Assembly: GCF_014191985.1 (NCBI RefSeq)
Contig: NZ_JACHXI010000003.1
Location: forward strand, 1-64,000
Source: Azomonas macrocytogenes
GTDB taxonomy: Bacteria; Pseudomonadota; Gammaproteobacteria; Pseudomonadales; Pseudomonadaceae
DNA: 64,000 nucleotides
Direction of reading: 5' to 3'
A program made the translations under genes and the position numbers. Below, in pieces: positions 8,607-18,051 of this stretch; within the stretch, counting starts at the first letter, position 1, and every line of letters starts with the position of its first letter. A model generated the notes under the pieces. The model did no database searches and was not told where the DNA came from. It saw nothing but the letters and a program-made list of their open reading frames with translations.

Positions 8607-9782
8607 ATGCGAGCTCTGACTTATCACGGCATACGCGATGTTCGTGTAGATACCGTACCGGACCCCATCATTATTGATGCAGATGATATCGTGCTTCGAG
8701 TGACCGCCACCGCTATTTGTGGTTCGGATCTTCATCTCTACCGGGGTAAAATACCTACCGTTGAACAGGGTGATATTTTCGGTCATGAGTTCATGGGGAT
8801 TGTCGAAGAGACCGGTCCAGATGTGACTGCCGTAAAGAAAGGTGACAGAGTGGTGATTCCCTTTGTCATTGCGTGCGGTAGCTGCTTTTTTTGCCAACAA
8901 CATCTATATGCTGCCTGTGAGACAACCAATACTGGTCGCGGCGCCATTTTGAACAAAAAGACCATTCCACCTGGCGCAGCCCTGTTTGGCTTCAGCCATT
9001 TATATGGTGGAGTGCCGGGTGGCCAAGCTGAATATATCCGCGTACCTAAAGCCAATACCGGACCCTTTAAAGTGCCGGGTACCTTATCCGACGAGAAAGT
9101 TCTATTTCTATCCGATATCTTGCCTACGGCTTGGCAAGCCGTAACCAATGCAGAGCTTAAGCAAGGCTCGAGCGTTGCTATCTATGGTGCTGGCCCTGTA
9201 GGACTGCTATCGGCAGCCTGTGCGAGAATGCTTGGCGTAACGCAGATTTTCATGGTTGATCACCACCCTTATCGACTGGCCTATGCGCAACAGACCTATG
9301 GCGTCATTCCTATCAACTTCGATGAAGACGACGATCCGGCAGACACCATTATCAAACAGACTTCGGGAAGCCGAGGGGTGGATGGAGTCATCGATGCGGT
9401 AGGATTTGAAGCTAAAGGCAGTACAACGGAAACCATACTCACCAACCTCAAACTGGAAGGAAGCAGCGGTAAAGCCTTACGGCAATGTATAGCCGCTGTA
9501 CGTCGGGGAGGCGTAGTCAGTGTACCTGGTGTTTATTCAGGCTTCATTCATGGGTTCTTATTTGGTGATGCCTTCGATAAAGGCCTGACTTTTAAAATGG
9601 GACAAACTCATGTTCAGCGCTTTCTTCCCGAACTTCTGCAATATATCGAGCAAGGCGCTTTATCGCCCGATGCTATCATTACGCATCGTCTATCACTCGA
9701 ACAAGCTGCAGAAGGGTATAAGATTTTTGATAAAAAAGAGGAAAATTGCCGTAAAGTAATTCTTATACCCGGATTAATTTAA
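8607..9782 (+). CDS. Zinc-dependent alcohol dehydrogenase (formaldehyde dehydrogenase-like)
   Basis: The product is 391 residues from the ATG at 8607, chosen because GAGG lies 6 bases ahead; an ATG 15 bases upstream lacks this. Medium-chain dehydrogenase features are clear: catalytic-zinc region CGSDLHLY and [12 protein letters not shown] (residues about 35-70), the structural-zinc loop [15 protein letters not shown] (about 90-104), and the Rossmann motif GAGPVGLL (about 190). The long form and the loop resemble glutathione-dependent formaldehyde dehydrogenase relatives. Such genes often accompany manganese catalase in Pseudomonas stress loci. Oxidation of a short alcohol or aldehyde adduct is likely; the real substrate is unknown. 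Confidence 0.88.
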   Translation: MRALTYHGIRDVRVDTVPDPIIIDADDIVLRVTATAICGSDLHLYRGKIPTVEQGDIFGHEFMGIVEETGPDVTAVKKGDRVVIPFVIACGSCFFCQQHLYAACETTNTGRGAILNKKTIPPGAALFGFSHLYGGVPGGQAEYIRVPKANTGPFKVPGTLSDEKVLFLSDILPTAWQAVTNAELKQGSSVAIYGAGPVGLLSAACARMLGVTQIFMVDHHPYRLAYAQQTYGVIPINFDEDDDPADTIIKQTSGSRGVDGVIDAVGFEAKGSTTETILTNLKLEGSSGKALRQCIAAVRRGGVVSVPGVYSGFIHGFLFGDAFDKGLTFKMGQTHVQRFLPELLQYIEQGALSPDAIITHRLSLEQAAEGYKIFDKKEENCRKVILIPGLI

Positions 9783-9834
9783 GAATTATTTATATTAGAT
9801 ATTACTAATTATCTTGGGTTCCACCTCGTAACAT

Positions 9835-9890
9835 GGACACTTTTGAGTAAGCTCATGCCGAGCCGAAGGAGTGTCATGTCCGAGTGCAAG
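9835..9890 (+). mobile_element. Second copy of the IS3-type left end
   Basis: These 56 bases match 1297-1353 with only a few changes: GGACACTTTTGAGTAAGC, a spacer with GAAGGAG, and an ATG at 9876 followed by codons for MSECK. The match stops abruptly after 9890, where unrelated sequence begins. It is in the same orientation as the copy at 1297, so the pair forms direct repeats about 8.5 kb apart around the galactofuranose and catalase modules. It is a remnant without function as a gene. Confidence 0.65.
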
Positions 9891-9904
9891 ACCGCCAGGA
9901 TCGC

Positions 9905-10065
9905 CAGAATGCGTCGTAGAGTCGCTCGACAAGATTTGAAGTCTTCAACTCTTTCAAAACCGCCCATGAAAATGGGATAGAACCCAACGACGGTTGCAGC
10001 TAGATGGATGGTGCCAAGGAAGTTGCAGGCAGTCTTGTCATAGCGAATGGGGCGGCAGTGTGATC
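9905..10065 (-). pseudogene. IS5-type transposase C-terminal fragment
   Basis: Read on the minus strand, this stretch encodes RYDKTACNFLGTIHLAATVV, which closely resembles the C-terminal end of IS5-family transposases (RYDKTARNFLAAIHLAA followed by a short hydrophobic tail). The normal stop after that tail is absent and the frame runs on into the IS3-type end. Upstream the transposase sequence is lost, so this is a decayed fragment. From 10066 to 10319 I see nothing recognisable. The area is a nested scar of at least two insertion sequences. Confidence 0.5.
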
Positions 10066-10319
10066 TGGAACAGCGATGACGACCTGGAGCTGGCCGCCGA
10101 CTGACGCCGAACAGCACCGCCGAAGCATTGGGCTCCGTCGCCGAATGCTGGCTTATTTAGAAATACTTGTGCACTTGAACGACTCTGGCCCATTGCAACA
10201 CTGCACTTTATTTGTAGTTGGCGTTTGTGCAGTGGCTGGGAGTTTTAGTATCGCGGGATAAAAGCATTCCCCAGTTTGATGAGCGTTAACATAATCAGGC
10301 GGCGAGCGTAAGTTAACTT

Positions 10320-10982
10320 TTAACGTTGTATCAGATCTTTATCTGAGATCCCTTCCATTGCGTGAGTCATGTTCAATATATTTTTCAGGCTTTCCAAACC
10401 CTCGCTAACCGGAGAGGCCAGCATCTGATTTGGTAGTTGTTGTAATACAGCAAGAGGCATGAGGCTCAGTGTCTGGTTGCTCCAACTACAGGCTGCTGGC
10501 GAGCCACCTATTCGCTCGGCCAGGTACAGACGGGTCCGCGTGACTATCTGGTCAAAATCGCCAAGCCAAGCCGTAATCCGGATTTGCAAACCAGTCTGTT
10601 CCCAGGTCTCTCGTGTTGCGACAGCCTGTAGTGATAGTCCTGTTTCCTGGCGGCCAACAGGGAAACCAAGCCGAGCTGAGCTATAGAGTTCAGCTTGATG
10701 GATCGCCCAGATGCGCAAATCAGGTTCAAGAATAAGCACACCTGCCGCTGGCTTTCGATTCTCCAGATGTTTCATTGGAGGTTCGACAAAGCCTCTGTTC
10801 ATGATGGAAAAACGTTCCCATTCCAGAGTGGTTTGCGGATGGTCTTTCCAGGGTATCAGTGGCGGAGTGTCGAGCTTTTCAGAAGGCTCTTGGCCCAGTG
10901 TAAAGGTGATCGAAAGGCCAGAGACAACAGAGATCGATTTCTCAGGTTCGTTCGAACCGCCTTTCCGAATGAAATTACTCAT
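10320..10982 (-). CDS. Nudix-like protein with a degenerate Nudix box
   Basis: The product is 220 residues. Residues about 75-165 look like a Nudix fold: KPAAGVLILEPD, then GFPVGRQETGLSLQAVATRE. Spacing fits the Nudix box, but the glutamate after GX5 is leucine and the RExxEE metal site reads R-E-T-W-E-Q, so one metal-binding glutamate is replaced by glutamine. Catalysis may be weak or lost. The N-terminal 70 residues are unlike the core of the family. It stands alone between IS debris and the rml operon, with only a weak ribosome-binding site before the ATG at 10982. Family moderately sure, activity doubtful. Confidence 0.6.
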   Translation of the reverse strand: MSNFIRKGGSNEPEKSISVVSGLSITFTLGQEPSEKLDTPPLIPWKDHPQTTLEWERFSIMNRGFVEPPMKHLENRKPAAGVLILEPDLRIWAIHQAELYSSARLGFPVGRQETGLSLQAVATRETWEQTGLQIRITAWLGDFDQIVTRTRLYLAERIGGSPAACSWSNQTLSLMPLAVLQQLPNQMLASPVSEGLESLKNILNMTHAMEGISDKDLIQR

Positions 10983-11713
10983 GAATGACCAGCTTTAAAG
11001 AATTAATTCATTAGTTCGATTCTAGACAGGCCTGGCTTTGATAAAGCTGTCTTTAAGATAAATCCGATTAATGATTTTCGATTTGTGACGGATATCACAG
11101 TGTTATCGGTGTTGCGGTCGTCCCACGATGATTCTGAAATTGCGCCAGTAGGCTATATAGCGCAGTACCGAATGCCATCGGAGGTGGGTTGGCCTCGGTA
11201 AAAAGTAGACAGACGTTAGCCGCCGCCCGGCATAGATCCGGCAGCGATCCATGGAACACGAAGGCATCGTCTAAAGTCGTGACAAATCCTTAAAGAAAGC
11301 AGTTGCGGCCGGCCAACTCTGCCAATTGGCATGCCAGCGAGCCAGCGCCCAGGCTGCAAGCAGCATTCGTCACTCTCTAAGGGATATAAGGCCTTCAATT
11401 CGGGGCAAGGCGATACATACCGGCAAAGCCTGAGTGCTGGAAGTAGAGTAGGCGCTCGCGTCAGCCATTACACACTAGACGAGTGATAACGTCGCGAGCG
11501 CGATGCAGGGTCTGTTGCGATGTACCGAGAACTGTTTGCATCTCGCGGTTGAAGGCATTGATCCATTTCGTTCTTTTGAACGGAGTAATTCATAGCCATC
11601 TCCTTGCGACTCGATATGCCTGATTCGATTGCCGCATCAGGCATGGAATGTCCCGGTGCCAGAGTCCCCATTCTGGCTTTTTATCGATGTGGTGTCAGGA
11701 TTAGATCTTCCAG
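10983..11713. other. 731-bp gap without a confident gene
   Basis: This long gap between the Nudix-like gene and rmlC contains no frame I can assign to a family. Short open frames on both strands look like decayed coding sequence. One 41-codon minus-strand frame with a good ribosome-binding site is listed separately. A perfect 8-bp inverted repeat TGCCTGAT/ATCAGGCA lies at 11617-11624 and 11636-11643 but has no following T-run. The region continues the scarred DNA that begins at 9.8 kb. Confidence 0.45.
11468..11593 (-). pseudogene. Possible small or frameshifted gene
   Basis: An ATG at 11593 on the minus strand has an excellent ribosome-binding site (AAGGAG, 6 bases ahead) and opens a 41-codon frame, MNYSVQKNEMD and so on. 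The overlapping next frame reads WINAFNREMQTVLGTSQQT, which looks more protein-like and stays open to a TGA just past the end. This suggests a gene broken by a small indel soon after its start. I do not recognise a family in either frame. Confidence 0.25.
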
Positions 11714-12262
11714 TCAGTCGAATACCTCGGCTTCGGCCAAGGGTGGACCCAACTGATCCTTGCCGGACAAGCAGGGTGTTTCAGCGAACGGCCAATCGAT
11801 ACCGATAGCCGGGTCATTCCAGGCGATACAGCGTTCGCAGTCGGGTGCGTAGAAATCCGTGGTCTTGTAAAGGAATTCCGCCGTCTCGCTCAGGGTGACG
11901 AAGCCATGGGCGAAGCCTGGGGGAATCCATAGCTGGCGCTTGTTGTCAGCAGAAAGGATTTCCCCGACCCAGCGCCCGAATGTCGGTGACGAACGGCGAA
12001 TGTCGACAGCCACATCGAACACCTCGCCTTGCACTACACGCACCAGCTTGCCCTGGGGGTGAGGCGGCAACTGGTAATGTAGCCCGCGCAGCACGCCACG
12101 CACGGAGCGCGAGTGGTTATCCTGGACGAAGTCGGGTTGCAGCCCAGTAGCCTGCGAGAAGGCCTGGGCGTTGAAGCTTTCATAAAAGAACCCACGCTCA
12201 TCGCCGAATACCTTCGGTGTAAAGAGCACCACCTCAGGAATAGTCAGTTTGTCGGCTTGCAT
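11714..12262 (-). CDS. rfbC: dTDP-4-dehydrorhamnose 3,5-epimerase
   Basis: This enzyme carries out the third step from glucose-1-phosphate to dTDP-L-rhamnose. The product is 182 residues, the standard size. The RmlC cupin pattern is complete: FVQDNHSRSVRGVLRGLHYQ holds the catalytic histidine region (about residues 44-63), then GKLVRVVQGEVFDVAVDIRRSSPTFG and WIPPGFAHGF. The start codon overlaps the stop of rfbA by one base (TGATG), so it is the last gene of a coupled rmlBDAC operon. Very secure. Confidence 0.97.
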   Translation of the reverse strand: MQADKLTIPEVVLFTPKVFGDERGFFYESFNAQAFSQATGLQPDFVQDNHSRSVRGVLRGLHYQLPPHPQGKLVRVVQGEVFDVAVDIRRSSPTFGRWVGEILSADNKRQLWIPPGFAHGFVTLSETAEFLYKTTDFYAPDCERCIAWNDPAIGIDWPFAETPCLSGKDQLGPPLAEAEVFD

Positions 12263-13143
12263 CAGTACACCTTCTCTTTCAATAAGCTCAACAGATACTT
12301 TCCATAGCCGTTCTTGACCAGCGGCTGGGCCAATCGCTCGAGTTGGGTAGCGTCGATCCAGCCGGACCTGAAGCAGATCTCCTCCGGACAGGCGACTTTC
12401 AAACCCTGGCGTTTCTCCAGCGTGGCAATGTATTGCCCGGCTTCGAGCAAGCTATCGTGCGTTCCCGTATCCAGCCAGGCATAGCCGCGGCCCATGATCT
12501 CCACATGTAAGGCCTGCTGCTGCAGATACAGACGGTTCAGGTCAGTGATCTCCAGCTCGCCACGCGGAGAGGGCTTGATCTCGCGAACCAAGTCCACCAC
12601 CTGCGCGTCGTAGAAATACAGGCCCGTCACCGCATAGCTGGATTTCGGCACAGCCGGCTTTTCCTCCAGCGACAGTACCTTTCCGCTATCGTCGAACTCC
12701 GCTACGCCATAGCGCTCGGGATCATGCACGTGATAAGCGAACACCGTAGCGCCGGATTCACGCTGCGTCGCACTTTCCAACAATGTTTGGAAGGCGTGCC
12801 CATAGAAAATATTGTCACCCAGCACCAAGGCTGACGGGTGGTTTCCGATGAAGTCCGCTCCGATCACGAAGGCTTGCGCCAATCCATCCGGGTTGGGCTG
12901 GACAGCATATGACAGGTTAATACCCCACTGGCTACCATCACCGAGCAGTTGGGCAAAGCGTGGCGTGTCCTGTGGGGTGGAGATGATCAGAATGTCGCGA
13001 ATTCCCGCCAGCAACAGAGTGCTCAGTGGGTAGTAGATCATCGGTTTGTCGTACACCGGTAACAACTGCTTGGAAACCGAGAGCGTAGCCGGGTGCAGGC
13101 GAGTACCGGACCCGCCAGCGAGGATGATGCCTTTGCGTTCCAT
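12262..13143 (-). CDS. rfbA: Glucose-1-phosphate thymidylyltransferase
   Basis: This enzyme makes dTDP-glucose from dTTP and glucose-1-phosphate, the first step to dTDP-rhamnose. From the ATG at 13143 the product is 293 residues beginning [20 protein letters not shown], the nucleotide-binding signature of RmlA; the longer open frame upstream overlaps rfbD and is not used. Further family motifs are [16 protein letters not shown] and [12 protein letters not shown]. It starts 13 bases after rfbD ends. Very secure. Confidence 0.97.
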   Translation of the reverse strand: MERKGIILAGGSGTRLHPATLSVSKQLLPVYDKPMIYYPLSTLLLAGIRDILIISTPQDTPRFAQLLGDGSQWGINLSYAVQPNPDGLAQAFVIGADFIGNHPSALVLGDNIFYGHAFQTLLESATQRESGATVFAYHVHDPERYGVAEFDDSGKVLSLEEKPAVPKSSYAVTGLYFYDAQVVDLVREIKPSPRGELEITDLNRLYLQQQALHVEIMGRGYAWLDTGTHDSLLEAGQYIATLEKRQGLKVACPEEICFRSGWIDATQLERLAQPLVKNGYGKYLLSLLKEKVY

Positions 13144-13156
13144 CGAGTGAATATCC

Positions 13157-14056
13157 TTATTTAGCGAGAATTTCATGCAGCATGCGCTGAATCCCGGATT
13201 GCCAGGGTGGCATGCGCACATTGAAAGCCTGCTCCAGCTTGCTGGTGACCAGGCGCGAATTACGAGGGCGGGGCGCCGGGGTTGGATAGGCCTCCGAAGG
13301 AATCGCTCCGAGCTTGTCAGCAGAAACGCGCAGTTGCATACCGGCCCGCTCGGCCTCACTCAGCACGAAGCGGGCAATGCTGTGCCAGGAGGTTTCGCCG
13401 GCTGCCACCAAGTGGTAAATGCCGGACAGGGCCGCCCCAGCAGCATCCGCTTGAAGTACTTGGTGAAGCGCCAAGGCGGTCACATCCGCAAGCAGATCGG
13501 CACCCGTAGGGGCACCGACCTGATCGGCGACGATATCCAGCGTCTCGCGCTCCTGGGCAAGTCGCAGCACGGTTCGGACAAAGTTGTGACCCCGCGAGGC
13601 ATAGACCCAACTGGTACGGAAAATCAGTGCCCGCACCCCACTGGCCAGGATCGCCTTTTCACCTGCCAGCTTGCCGCGCCCATAAGCCGACAGCGGCCCG
13701 GTCGGCGCTTCCTCTGTCCAGGGCTGCGTTCCCGAGCCGTCGAATACATAATCGGTCGAATAATGCACCAGCCAAGCATCCAGGGCTGCCGCTTCACGGG
13801 CCAGCACAGCCGGTAATTCGGCATTGAGGCGCTGTGCTTGCTCTACCTCGGTTTCCGCCTTGTCCACTGCAGTATAGGCCGCCGCGTTGACGATCACTTG
13901 AGGCGCCAGTTCACGAATCCTGGCGACCAGCCTGTCGGTGGTAGCCAGATCACCCGTCTCCTCGCGGCCCAAGGCCAGCAGCTCACCCAGCGGCGCCAAG
14001 GCTCGCTGCAACTCCCAGCCGACCTGCCCATTCTTCCCTACCAGCAGAATCCTCAT
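13157..14056 (-). CDS. rfbD: dTDP-4-dehydrorhamnose reductase
   Basis: This NAD(P)H enzyme completes dTDP-L-rhamnose synthesis. The product is 299 residues. It has the N-terminal [10 protein letters not shown] cofactor loop, [11 protein letters not shown] near residue 104 and the catalytic YxxxK as YGRGK at about residue 129. C-terminal PRPRNSRL is also typical of RmlD. The start overlaps the end of rfbB by 4 bases (ATGA), indicating coupling. Very secure. Confidence 0.96.
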   Translation of the reverse strand: MRILLVGKNGQVGWELQRALAPLGELLALGREETGDLATTDRLVARIRELAPQVIVNAAAYTAVDKAETEVEQAQRLNAELPAVLAREAAALDAWLVHYSTDYVFDGSGTQPWTEEAPTGPLSAYGRGKLAGEKAILASGVRALIFRTSWVYASRGHNFVRTVLRLAQERETLDIVADQVGAPTGADLLADVTALALHQVLQADAAGAALSGIYHLVAAGETSWHSIARFVLSEAERAGMQLRVSADKLGAIPSEAYPTPAPRPRNSRLVTSKLEQAFNVRMPPWQSGIQRMLHEILAK

Positions 14057-15153
14057 TCCCGTGGCTCCTCATACTGCCGCTGTATCCAGTCGCGGTAGCT
14101 GCCGTTCTGTACGTTGGCCACCCAATCCTGGTTGGCCAGGTACCACCGCACCGTCTTGCGGATGCCTGTCTCGAAGGTTTCGGCCGGCTTCCAGCCAAGT
14201 TCGCGCTCGATCTTGCGCGCATCGATGGCATAGCGGCGATCATGTCCGGGACGGTCGGCGACGTGGGTAATCAATTCGGCGTATCGCTGCAATGGCTTGC
14301 CAGTGACGGAATGCTGTACATGGCGCGCAGGGGCCGGCGCCAGCTCATCGAGCAAGGCGCATACGGTATGCACGATGTCGATATTGGCCTTCTCGTTCCA
14401 GCCGCCGACGTTATACGTCTCACCGGTTCGACCAGCCTCCAGCACCCGGCGGATGGCAGAACAATGATCCTTCACATATAACCAATCGCGAATCTGCTGG
14501 CCATCGCCATACACCGGCAATGGCTTGCCGGCCAGGGCATTGACGATCATCAGCGGGATCAGTTTTTCCGGGAAATGGTAGGGGCCGTAATTGTTCGAAC
14601 AATTAGTGGTCAGCGTGGGCAAGCCATAGGTGTGATGGTAGGCGCGTACCAAGTGATCGCTGGCGGCCTTGCTGGCCGAATAAGGGCTGTTCGGCGCATA
14701 AGGCGTGGTTTCAGTGAAAGCCGGATCGGCTGGCCCCAGGGTGCCGTATACCTCATCGGTGGAGACATGCAGGAAGCGGAAGGCTTGTTGCTCCTCGGCC
14801 GCTAAGTCGTTCCAGTAGGCTCGTGCCGCCTCCAGCAGGCGGAAGGTGCCATTGACGTTGGTATGCACAAAGGCTTCCGGGCCATGGATCGAGCGATCCA
14901 CATGGGACTCCGCAGCAAAGTGCACGACTGCGCGTGGTCGGTGCTCGGCAAATAGGCGCTCGAGCAGCGTTGCATCCGTGATATCGCCATGTACGAAAAC
15001 ATGCCGTGAAGAATCGGCCAGCGAACGGAGATTTTCCATATTGCCGGCGTAGGTCAAGGCATCCAGGTTGAGAACAGGCTCGGTAGTGCTGGCATGCCAC
15101 TGCAGGACGAAATTGGAACCGATAAAGCCGGCTCCGCCGGTAACGAGGATCAT
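14053..15153 (-). CDS. rfbB: dTDP-glucose 4,6-dehydratase
   Basis: This extended short-chain dehydrogenase forms dTDP-4-keto-6-deoxyglucose. The product is 366 residues with GGAGFIGSN at the N-terminus, [12 protein letters not shown], the catalytic YxxxK in [11 protein letters not shown] (about residue 167) and HVSTDEVYG just before it. It is the first gene of rmlBDAC. A large inverted repeat at 15203-15258 lies directly ahead of it. The ribosome-binding site is weak (AGAGCA). The C-terminal 15 residues extend a little beyond many homologues. Very secure. Confidence 0.97.
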   Translation of the reverse strand: MILVTGGAGFIGSNFVLQWHASTTEPVLNLDALTYAGNMENLRSLADSSRHVFVHGDITDATLLERLFAEHRPRAVVHFAAESHVDRSIHGPEAFVHTNVNGTFRLLEAARAYWNDLAAEEQQAFRFLHVSTDEVYGTLGPADPAFTETTPYAPNSPYSASKAASDHLVRAYHHTYGLPTLTTNCSNNYGPYHFPEKLIPLMIVNALAGKPLPVYGDGQQIRDWLYVKDHCSAIRRVLEAGRTGETYNVGGWNEKANIDIVHTVCALLDELAPAPARHVQHSVTGKPLQRYAELITHVADRPGHDRRYAIDARKIERELGWKPAETFETGIRKTVRWYLANQDWVANVQNGSYRDWIQRQYEEPRE

Positions 15154-15202
15154 AATGTGCTCTGTCGTTGGTTAATGGGTTGTTTTTAAAATCAAAAGAT
15201 CA

Positions 15203-15258
15203 GGGTGTGTCATCGATTATTCCCACGTTGCAACAGGGAAATAATCGATGACACGCCC
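15203..15258. repeat. Large inverted repeat (19-bp arms) between rfbB and the GT2 gene
   Basis: The arms at 15203-15221 and 15240-15258 pair over 19 positions with one G-T type mismatch (GGGTGTGTCATCGATTATT on the left). A further CCC/GGG pairing is possible across a one-base bulge, with the loop itself containing the palindrome GTTGCAAC. It lies after the stop of the GT2 gene and before rfbB, both on the minus strand, so it could terminate the first unit. Neither side has a proper T-run, although the rfbB side is T-rich. It could also be a small mobile hairpin. Confidence 0.6.
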
Positions 15259-15266
15259 TATAGCGC

Positions 15267-16640
15267 TCACAATGGCTCCACATATCCATTGCCCAGTACC
15301 ACTTCCTTGAGCAAGTCCAATTGGGCTTCCGCGCGTAACAACTGTTCATGCATTTGCTGCTGCTTTTCCTGCAAATTCTGAATTTGCTCTGCCTGGGCTG
15401 CGATAAGGCAGTTTTTGTCATTGAGAGAAGAAGGTTTCTCTATCTGAGCGAGCAGATATGGGAGTTGGCTGGCAAGGGAGCAGGGAGTGATATCCAGCAC
15501 TAGCGCGCAGCCCGGTTGAATGGAGGCCAGAATGTCGTCAGGCAGGGCGATATCGAATCGTGGATCGTTATTCAAAGTGAAGAGAGTATGGGGCTCGGCA
15601 TTCTGCTCGCGGAAAAAAGCCACGCCGACTATATCGGTAAAAGAATCTTGATCTCCTGACCATTGCCAAAGCACATCTTCCTCGGCGTTGAGCAGATACA
15701 TGCCGTGCAGGGTGATAGCCAGTGGCCTGTTCGCGATGTCCAGGCGCAGACGGGTGACTGGCTTCAGGTCATCCGGAAAGTAGAGACGAAGCCTCTGAGT
15801 TTTGCCCTCAGATGAATACCAGGCTTTGGTACTGCGTGCTTCGGAGTATCTTAGGGGTGTATCTTCTTGCTCTTGTTTCTCGCTCCAAAATACCTGAGTA
15901 TTTATATTGATGTCGGACTTTACATATAAGTCGGTATAATTTTCACGATAAAGTTCAGCATGTTTATTCGCAATATATAATTCTCTAGACTTGGCTTCAT
16001 TGTTTTTTATGTGAGTGTCAATAAGGGAGCCTCTTCTGATTCTGTAATGAAATAGTTTCTGATTGATAAACTTAAATTTCCAACCTTTTTCATACAGGCT
16101 TAACCAGAAATCCCAGTCCTCATGGGTGAAAATATCTTTTGATTCATCCATTCCTCCAACACTTTGCCAAGCCGTTTTACGTATAAAAGAGCACATATCT
16201 ATATAGTTTGAGGCTAAAAGCTTTTGAATGTTGAATCCATTTGTTATAAACCCAGGGCGGCTCCCATCACCAAAGAAAAAAGCATCCGCATACACAATGC
16301 CTAATTCAGCATCATTCATCAATAAGTCTAGAGCTATGTCTATGTATTGTGGTGTGATTTTATTGTCGCTATCCAAAAATAAAAAATAGCTTCCACTGGC
16401 TGCTTTGCAGCCTGTATTTCTAGCAGACGCAGGACCTTTGTTTTCTTGGTGAAGAACTTTGTATAGCCCGGTATCTTCAATTGATTTCAAAATCTGCAAA
16501 GAATGATGGTCAGTGGAGCCATCATTTATGATGATGATCTCGTACTCATATTTGCCTGAATAGGCAAGAATACTATCAATCCCTTCATGTATATATAGTT
16601 CAGCGTTGTAGTATGGTATTATTATTGAGATGTCAACCAT
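15267..16640 (-). CDS. Family 2 glycosyltransferase with coiled-coil tail
   Basis: The product is 457 residues. Residues 1-230 are a GT2 (GT-A) catalytic domain: ISIIIPYYNAELYI, IIINDGSTDHHS, the DxD motif as LFLDSDNKI, and a downstream ED in THEDWDFW that fits the catalytic base. Residues about 265-390 form a beta-rich accessory region. The last 60 residues are a coiled coil ending RAEAQLDLLKEVVLGNGY. That ending is nearly the same as the tail of the 761-residue coiled-coil protein at 26294-28579 (GEAQIELIKDLLL), suggesting a shared docking site. The DNA is AT-rich in the catalytic half and richer in GC near the 3' end, as if fused. Sugar specificity unknown. Confidence 0.88.
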   Translation of the reverse strand: MVDISIIIPYYNAELYIHEGIDSILAYSGKYEYEIIIINDGSTDHHSLQILKSIEDTGLYKVLHQENKGPASARNTGCKAASGSYFLFLDSDNKITPQYIDIALDLLMNDAELGIVYADAFFFGDGSRPGFITNGFNIQKLLASNYIDMCSFIRKTAWQSVGGMDESKDIFTHEDWDFWLSLYEKGWKFKFINQKLFHYRIRRGSLIDTHIKNNEAKSRELYIANKHAELYRENYTDLYVKSDININTQVFWSEKQEQEDTPLRYSEARSTKAWYSSEGKTQRLRLYFPDDLKPVTRLRLDIANRPLAITLHGMYLLNAEEDVLWQWSGDQDSFTDIVGVAFFREQNAEPHTLFTLNNDPRFDIALPDDILASIQPGCALVLDITPCSLASQLPYLLAQIEKPSSLNDKNCLIAAQAEQIQNLQEKQQQMHEQLLRAEAQLDLLKEVVLGNGYVEPL

Positions 16641-16796
16641 TTTCTATATGTCCAAGAGTGTTCTGAAAGCCCCAAGGGTTTCGCTGTTCCCTATAATTTA
16701 CAAGATATAGGTTCCATGTTATTTCGCTTGAATACTTGGGGCACTCTACTCTCTCCTTACATTGAATGTGTAAGGGTCTGTGGCTGCAGAATAATA

Positions 16797-16828
16797 GTAA
16801 GATTCTGTCAGATTAATTCTAATCTTAC
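16797..16828 (-). terminator. Probable terminator after ugd
   Basis: An 8-bp inverted repeat GTAAGATT/AATCTTAC (16797-16804 and 16821-16828) starts 3 bases beyond the ugd stop codon. On the minus strand it is followed by TATTATTCTG, moderately T-rich. An inner alternative stem AGATTA/TAATCT also exists. Confidence 0.5.
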
Positions 16829-16831
16829 AGT

Positions 16832-17998
16832 TCAATCCTGCCCGAACAGGTCCCGGGTATAGACCTTGTTGCGCACATCCATGATTTCCTCTACCAGCCG
16901 GTTAGCCACTACCACGTCGGCCAAGTGCTTGAACTCGTCGAGATCGCGGACGACACGAGATTGGAAGAAGGTTTCTTCCTGCAGGACGGGCTCGAAGACG
17001 ATGACCTCAATGCCCTTGGCCTTGATCCGCTTCATAATTCCCTGAACCGAGGAGGCACGGAAATTATCCGAGCCGGCCTTCATTATTAGCCGGTAGATAC
17101 CTACTACCTTGGGTTGACGCTTGAGAATTGACTCAGCAATGAAGTCTTTGCGTGTGGTGTTGGCGTCGACGATGGCACTGATCAGCGTTTGCGGTACATC
17201 GTAATAGTTGGCCAGCAACTGCTTGGTATCCTTAGGCAGGCAATAGCCACCATAGCCGAAAGACGGATTGTTATAGTGGCTGCCGATGCGTGGGTCCAGC
17301 CCAACGCCCTCGATGATTTGTCGCGTATCCAACTTATGTATCTCGGCGTAGGTATCCAACTCGTTGAAGTAGGCCACCCGCATCGCCAAGTAAGTGTTGG
17401 CGAACAATTTGATTGCTTCAGCTTCGGTAGGGTCGGTGAACAACACCGGCACGTCCTTTTTCACGGCGCCTTGTAGCAGCAGATCGGCAAAACCCCGCGC
17501 CCGCTCCGAGCGTTCGCCTATCACGATACGCGAGGGGTGCAGGTTGTCGTACAGTGCCCGGCCCTCGCGAAGAAACTCCGGAGAAAAAAGAATGTTGTTG
17601 CACTCGGACTCCTGTCGCATCCGTTCAGTGAAGCCCACCGGAACGGTCGACTTGATCACCATCAGTGCCGTCGGGTTGATCGACAGCACGTCATGGATCA
17701 CCGCCTCGACCGACCGGGTATTGAAGTAGTTGGTTTCCGCATCGTAATCCGTGGGCGTGGCGATAATTACACAATCTGCATTCCGGTAGGCATCCTCCTT
17801 ATCGAGCGTGGCACGTAGGTTCAGCGGTTTATCGCGCAGAAACTCTTCCAGTTCCGGATCAACGATGAGGGATTGACGTCTATTAAGAGACTCGACTTTT
17901 TCTAGAACGATGTCCAGCGCCACGACTTCATTGTGTTGGGCGAGCAGTACGGCGTTTGAAAGGCCGACATATCCTGTGCCGGCGATGGCTATTTTCAT
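16832..17998 (-). CDS. ugd: UDP-glucose 6-dehydrogenase
   Basis: This enzyme oxidises UDP-glucose to UDP-glucuronate with two NAD. From the ATG at 17998 the product is 388 residues, the same length as E. coli Ugd, starting [23 protein letters not shown] lies 6 bases ahead, which favours it over an upstream ATG 12 bases away. The catalytic cysteine is in [16 protein letters not shown] (about residue 256), and STVPVGFTE and FSPEFLREG match the family. UDP-GlcA could serve as donor for an acidic surface glycan or for a further modified sugar. It lies between a GT2 gene and an unrecognised enzyme gene. Very secure. Confidence 0.95.
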   Translation of the reverse strand: MKIAIAGTGYVGLSNAVLLAQHNEVVALDIVLEKVESLNRRQSLIVDPELEEFLRDKPLNLRATLDKEDAYRNADCVIIATPTDYDAETNYFNTRSVEAVIHDVLSINPTALMVIKSTVPVGFTERMRQESECNNILFSPEFLREGRALYDNLHPSRIVIGERSERARGFADLLLQGAVKKDVPVLFTDPTEAEAIKLFANTYLAMRVAYFNELDTYAEIHKLDTRQIIEGVGLDPRIGSHYNNPSFGYGGYCLPKDTKQLLANYYDVPQTLISAIVDANTTRKDFIAESILKRQPKVVGIYRLIMKAGSDNFRASSVQGIMKRIKAKGIEVIVFEPVLQEETFFQSRVVRDLDEFKHLADVVVANRLVEEIMDVRNKVYTRDLFGQD

Positions 17999-18051
17999 TC
18001 TTAACTCCATAGATATAATGATTTGCTATAAAAGGTTTTATATAATTTGAC

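Noticed and set aside
13144-13359. N-terminal extension of rfbA by 72 codons
   Set aside because: It overlaps the end of rfbD, lacks RmlA similarity and the normal N-terminus starts at 13143.
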